Shown here one piece after another: positions 6,801 through 9,180 of a stretch of 9,180 nt of DNA; within the stretch, counting starts at the first letter, position 1; each line of letters begins with the position of its first letter. Below the pieces are notes generated by a model. That model was not told the origin of the DNA. It did not search any database and was given only the letters and a program-made list of their open reading frames with translations. Position numbers and translations under genes: made by a program. This DNA is from Candidatus Aminicenantota bacterium. Its GTDB lineage: Bacteria > Acidobacteriota > Aminicenantia > UBA2199. The DNA lies in the NCBI GenBank assembly GCA_020355945.1, contig CP070627.1:7967295-7976474 (forward strand). The letters run 5' to 3'.

Positions 6801-8734
6801 AGTTCGACAAAATGAAGTGCAATTCCGGTATCGGGGATTTATATCGTACCAGCCCCGTAGGAATATTTAACGATGGAGAAAGCCCCTATGGGTGCCAGGA
6901 TATGGCCGGTAATGTAGGGGAATGGTGTGCGGATTGGTATGGAGAAGAATATTACCGGGAAAGTCCCTCGAAAAGTCCGACTGGACCGACTTCCGGGGCT
7001 TATAGGGTATATCGCGGCGGCGGCTGGTTGGCCCAGGTTTTTCACTGCCGCGCCATGCATCGGGGGGCTCTTAAACCGGGGACACGGGATACCACGGTGG
7101 GGTTTCGACTGGCAAAAGCATTTACGGAAAAAGATGCAAAACCCCTTAAGTTTCCCTTTGGACAAAAATCTTTCAAAAAATTGAGAACCCAAGATTACTT
7201 ATACGTTGATAAAACCGAATATATTTATAAGCTGTTGAAAAAGGGTGACTTATACTATTTTATCTCCAGGCCGCGGCGATTCGGGAAATCATTGTTGTTA
7301 TCCACTCTAAAAGAACTTTTTTCAGGCAATAAAGAAATTTTTAAAGGATTGTGGATTTATGATAAAATAGGCTGGGAAAAACACCCGGTCATTCATATCG
7401 ATTTCCTGGGTTTTAATTACGGGAATACAAAAGAGCTGCGTGAAACACTCGTTTATATTATTAACGACAATGCCAGGTCGTATGGGATTGAATTAAAAGA
7501 AAAGTCCTTTGACAAACAATTTGATGAATTGATTAAAGGATTATATAAGCAAAATTCGGTGGTTATTCTTATCGATGAGTATGATAAACCCATTATCGAT
7601 CATATCGATAATTCCCCGGTGGCAATAGAAAACAGGAAAATATTAAAAACCTTTTATGAAGCATTAAAGCGAACGGAGGATTATTTGAAATTCGTATTGA
7701 TTACCGGGGTTTCAAGATTTTCAAAAGTATCGATTTTTTCCGGGCTTAATAATTTAACCGACCTTACCGTAGACGATGATTTTGCGCTGTTGTTGGGTTA
7801 TACTGATGAAGAGATAAGCCGGTATTTTAGTAATGAACTGGACCGGTTGGCGGCAAACCTGGGTAGGGACAGAGAGGGGATTGTCCGGCAGGTAAAGGAA
7901 TGGTATAACGGGTATTCCTGGAATGGGGCGGATTTTGTGTATAACCCTGTCTCCATTATGAAGCTCCTGGAAAAGAAATACTTTGAAAATTACTGGTTTA
8001 GTTCCGGGACTCCCGGTTTCCTGGTAAACTATTTGATAAAAAAAGGTAAAGATATTCGACAATATGATACGGGAGTTAAGGCCAGCAGTGTTTTGTTCGA
8101 GCAGTTCGATATCGAAAACATCAACATGGATTCGCTGTTGTTCCAGACGGGCTATTTGACAATAAGGCAGCGTACAATCACCAGGTCCGGGATTGCGGAA
8201 TATATTTTAACCTATCCCAACAGCGAGGTAAAGGATTCTTTTATGATTCATTTGTTTAATGGCTATACGCGAGATAATATCGGTGAGGTGGATAGTTTTC
8301 TCATCGAGTTAAAAGATGCCCTCAGGAACGGTGAACTTAATCGATTTTTCGAAATATTAGAGGGATATTTTGATTCAATCCCCTACAACCTCATTCGTCA
8401 TTTTAAAGACAGGGAGGCTTATTATCACCTGGTTATTTATATGATAATGAGTGTTATCGGTGTAGAAATCGATCCGGAAGCAATAAGCAGCCGGGGGCGC
8501 GTTGATGCTGTGATAGAAACGCCGGAGAGAATTTATGTGATGGAATTTAAACTGGGGCCATCGGCGAAAGCGGTGAAACAGATAGAAGAAAAAGAATATT
8601 ATAAAAAGTATTTCTTGACTACAAAAAAAATATTCCTGGTGGGGGTAGGTTTTGATACGAAGGCACGGAATATTAATGATTACATCGTCAAAGAGTTCAA
8701 GCGAAAAACCGGGGTGAAAAAGGGCAAAAGTTAA
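3863..8734 (+). CDS. Metallophosphoesterase-NACHT-FGE-like-AAA/PD-(D/E)xK fusion protein (STAND-type)
   Basis: One open frame of 1,623 codons, apparently cytoplasmic (no signal peptide or membrane segment seen). Residues 1-255 are a calcineurin-like phosphoesterase: VTGDIAFSG (24-32), PGNHDVD (61-67), LLHHP (179-183), GHVH (210-213). The first metal motif (D-x-H) and about 25 preceding residues are absent. Residues about 385-740 are a NACHT NTPase: GNAGMGKT (402-409), LVDGLDQ (491-497), RFLITSRPHG (521-530), and the helical FSHLSFQEFMAAWYM (714-728). Residues about 845-1087 are an FGE/SUMF1-like domain: EFLMGS, YPVTNREF, GVSWYEADAYARWL, FLPGEAQWEKAARG, DMAGNVGEW, GFRLAKAF. It keeps only C1062 in the region of the catalytic cysteines, so it probably binds rather than oxidises. 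Residues about 1094-1623 form a full-length AAA-ATPase-like/DUF1703 protein: FPFGQKSF, YVDKT, SRPRRFGKS (1135-1143), LIDEYDKP (1236-1243), and a C-terminal PD-(D/E)xK site with D1548 and E1561-x-K1563. Inferred role: NTP-gated immune effector. The start is uncertain: TTG at 3863 has no ribosome-binding site and no in-frame ATG precedes it after the TAG at 3803. Confidence 0.88.
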   Translation: MQRKLIDSVNEHIKKHEAPDVVAVTGDIAFSGKNQEYDDALFFFRELKTLLPPSTQFLAVPGNHDVDRDKIDDFFSIKENIIDKNLSDEFLEHKGQIKSKINAKFKNYRNFLNNLNPGLYESKEDYFWVKNIEEKNVSFLGLNSSWASEGDGDRGNIALGYPQVMTALEKSTQPNRVILLHHPIFNWFEERDAQKCRVEIFNKCGLILHGHVHQDSAIIFHSPSDSCISIGASASYTHEGFIGFQFIRVKFQEREVAARVWPYRLDTRERLFFFPDTTRWAGQKGKPYFDIETRRPAEGIKDESTAPLQIPGKYREWISTSFLQMDIKGLDPNARALSVHLPEVFIPLATANPFYKPKEESIRAGTGNVLQQEFTEKMEPGEPSSIPIAELLGRSEVILLRGNAGMGKTTLVKSLAYNIINGIGPSSLIGFLPVLIFLKDFWPIYEQELSMNKMAFTFESILSIYFQKTNSFRLDMDTITRFLSWDRAVVLVDGLDQVPDYLRDSLVDLLAAFQLQYKNNRFLITSRPHGIGDGAMTHFGRYIRDIEPLDDEKIRDFIIRWCQLAVPAGEEKAQAIALEMIEDIRMNPYVSLFTQNPLLLTAVCILYQDSKRLPERRVVLNRRIVENLIYRRYHHHEPDIGGLIEDYLKRLAFRMQERNLRSIDVGEAKNLLMQTFPQAHEKQKKKNNKIEKWFEEVEARSGLLRRTGDGDVEFSHLSFQEFMAAWYMVYSDTDIRPFLDKPWWEETLLLYIGLVGQDNKKRANQLAADLLTRSHADEDTCRRFRLMGSRALWDMEAYRREDRVVEIARQELIRILDSRASLPERFQAGEILGELGDPRIWPPPLVRVEAGEFLMGSMDNNDEKPVRHIYLDTFMIGKYPVTNREFKEFVEDGGYRNKEYWTTEGWQWASENNIHEPAYWHDRKWNGPNFPVVGVSWYEADAYARWLSEKTDDLYFLPGEAQWEKAARGPDGFIFPWGNEFDKMKCNSGIGDLYRTSPVGIFNDGESPYGCQDMAGNVGEWCADWYGEEYYRESPSKSPTGPTSGAYRVYRGGGWLAQVFHCRAMHRGALKPGTRDTTVGFRLAKAFTEKDAKPLKFPFGQKSFKKLRTQDYLYVDKTEYIYKLLKKGDLYYFISRPRRFGKSLLLSTLKELFSGNKEIFKGLWIYDKIGWEKHPVIHIDFLGFNYGNTKELRETLVYIINDNARSYGIELKEKSFDKQFDELIKGLYKQNSVVILIDEYDKPIIDHIDNSPVAIENRKILKTFYEALKRTEDYLKFVLITGVSRFSKVSIFSGLNNLTDLTVDDDFALLLGYTDEEISRYFSNELDRLAANLGRDREGIVRQVKEWYNGYSWNGADFVYNPVSIMKLLEKKYFENYWFSSGTPGFLVNYLIKKGKDIRQYDTGVKASSVLFEQFDIENINMDSLLFQTGYLTIRQRTITRSGIAEYILTYPNSEVKDSFMIHLFNGYTRDNIGEVDSFLIELKDALRNGELNRFFEILEGYFDSIPYNLIRHFKDREAYYHLVIYMIMSVIGVEIDPEAISSRGRVDAVIETPERIYVMEFKLGPSAKAVKQIEEKEYYKKYFLTTKKIFLVGVGFDTKARNINDYIVKEFKRKTGVKKGKS

Positions 8735-8783
8735 AGGGCCAATTCTCCTGGAGAAGGTATTTAAAGCATGAAATTCCCTATCG

Positions 8784-8836
8784 CTTTCCTTAAAAAAAGG
8801 AAAAAAACGGGAAAACTTTCTTTAATTTAAAGAAAG
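8784..8836. repeat. Copy C of the A-rich palindromic repeat
   Basis: The arms are L = CTTTCCTTAA (8784-8793), M = CTTTCTTTAA (8816-8825) and R = TTAAAGAAAG (8827-8836). Here R pairs perfectly with M around a single T (a 21-base palindrome), and with L except for one mismatch, the reverse of copy B. L also forms a small stem of its own, TTTCCTT (8785-8791) with AAGGAAA (8797-8803). It lies between the large fusion gene and the 3' end of birA and may help end transcription from either side. Similarity to copy B extends about 14 bases further left. Confidence 0.75.
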
Positions 8837-8855
8837 AAGGACGTGCGGCAGTTGG

Positions 8856-9180
8856 CTAAACAATTTCACCGGAATAATAGATGGTGGTGCTGCCTTGCTT
8901 ATTTTCCAGGATCAGACCGCCGCCATGGTTAATGCCTTTAAATATGCCGCTGATTATCTTATTATCAGTGGGGTGATGGAAAGAGATATTTTTATCCTTT
9001 AAAAAACCACTATATCGATTGGCCGTTTGAATAATTTCTTCAGTGGCACCCGTTTTCAGCTTTTCCAACCATTGAAAAAGCAGGGCTGCCAGTAATGGAT
9101 TGATTTCCCGGGCATTGGTGGTTAAGCCGGTTATCATTTTCAGCGAAATGGCTTTATCCTGCAGTTCCCCGGGAAAATCA
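8856..9180 (-). CDS. birA: Biotin-protein ligase BirA, C-terminal part (5' end outside window)
   Basis: The visible 107 residues read DFPGELQDKAISLKM, then LLAALLFQWLEKL, and end with GIFKGINHGGGLILENK and YYSGEIV. This is the end of the biotin ligase catalytic domain plus the SH3-like C-terminal domain, whose usual pattern is G-x-x-x-GI-(D/N)-x-x-G-x-L and a final SGEI/V. The enzyme uses ATP to form biotinyl-AMP and transfers biotin to the carrier protein of acetyl-CoA carboxylase and related carboxylases, in the cytoplasm. The active site and any N-terminal DNA-binding domain lie beyond 9180. The ATG at 9135-9137 is not the start, because the frame and homology continue to the window edge. 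This is the parent-like copy for the two fragments at 1754-2056 and 3690-3766, and no disruption is seen in the visible part. Confidence 0.85.
   Translation of the reverse strand, partial: DFPGELQDKAISLKMITGLTTNAREINPLLAALLFQWLEKLKTGATEEIIQTANRYSGFLKDKNISFHHPTDNKIISGIFKGINHGGGLILENKQGSTTIYYSGEIV

Noticed and set aside
6989..7125. Possible diversity-generating retroelement variable region at the end of the FGE-like domain
   Set aside because: No adenine-rich AAY codon pattern, no second template repeat and no reverse transcriptase in the window, and the domain is internal rather than at the gene's 3' end.
7754..8062. Minus-strand frame of 102 codons inside the fusion gene
   Set aside because: Shadow of the AAA-ATPase-like region, with no recognisable motif and no ribosome-binding site.
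8735..8760. Terminator directly after the large fusion gene
   Set aside because: The only stem, TTCTCC with GGAGAA around one base, leaves about 4 bp after allowing a realistic loop, and no T-tract follows.

Overview
The window looks like a variable, defence-type accessory region wedged between ordinary housekeeping genes in a Gram-negative-like bacterium. Lineage cannot be fixed from 9 kb. NACHT/formylglycine-like fusions and many DUF4143 ATPases are typical of large-genome environmental groups such as Aminicenantes or Desulfobacterota-like lineages, but that is a guess. The left edge (1-763, minus) is a G+C-richer CNNM/CorC-type membrane protein gene that runs off the window. The right edge (8856-9180, minus) is the 3' part of a biotin-protein ligase (birA) gene, also running off the window. 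Everything between is visibly lower in G+C and full of repeats and gene scraps.

Layout from left to right: CNNM gene (minus); an A-rich intergenic stretch holding a decayed copy of a palindromic repeat and the last 17 codons of a lost DUF4143-type ATPase; a NYN-domain RNase-like gene (1113-1724) with two tandem hairpins in its leader; a truncated internal piece of birA (about 1754-2056, minus); a G+C-rich hairpin cluster (2143-2288); a second palindromic repeat and a complete AAA/DUF4143 ATPase gene (2410-3693) whose stop codon overlaps the stop of a second birA scrap (3690-3766, minus); a short tandem repeat; a 1,623-codon multidomain gene (3863-8734); a third palindromic repeat; and the birA gene proper.

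The main gene joins, in one chain, a calcineurin-like phosphoesterase, a NACHT NTPase, a formylglycine-generating-enzyme-like (C-type-lectin-fold) domain, and a complete AAA-ATPase-like/PD-(D/E)xK (DUF1703) protein. It therefore carries two separate P-loop NTPases and two potential hydrolase effectors, the design expected of a STAND-type conflict or antiphage protein. Its first metal-binding motif (D-x-H) is missing, because the reading frame starts just after a tandem repeat. It is either a 5'-truncated gene or a protein with a crippled phosphoesterase.

The birA scraps (149 bp and 76 bp, each about 93% identical to the right-hand gene) and the three A-rich repeats suggest that cargo genes have been repeatedly inserted, duplicated and deleted next to the birA 3' end. 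No functional link between the NYN gene, the ATPase and the large fusion is proven. What they share is location and a defence-like domain content.
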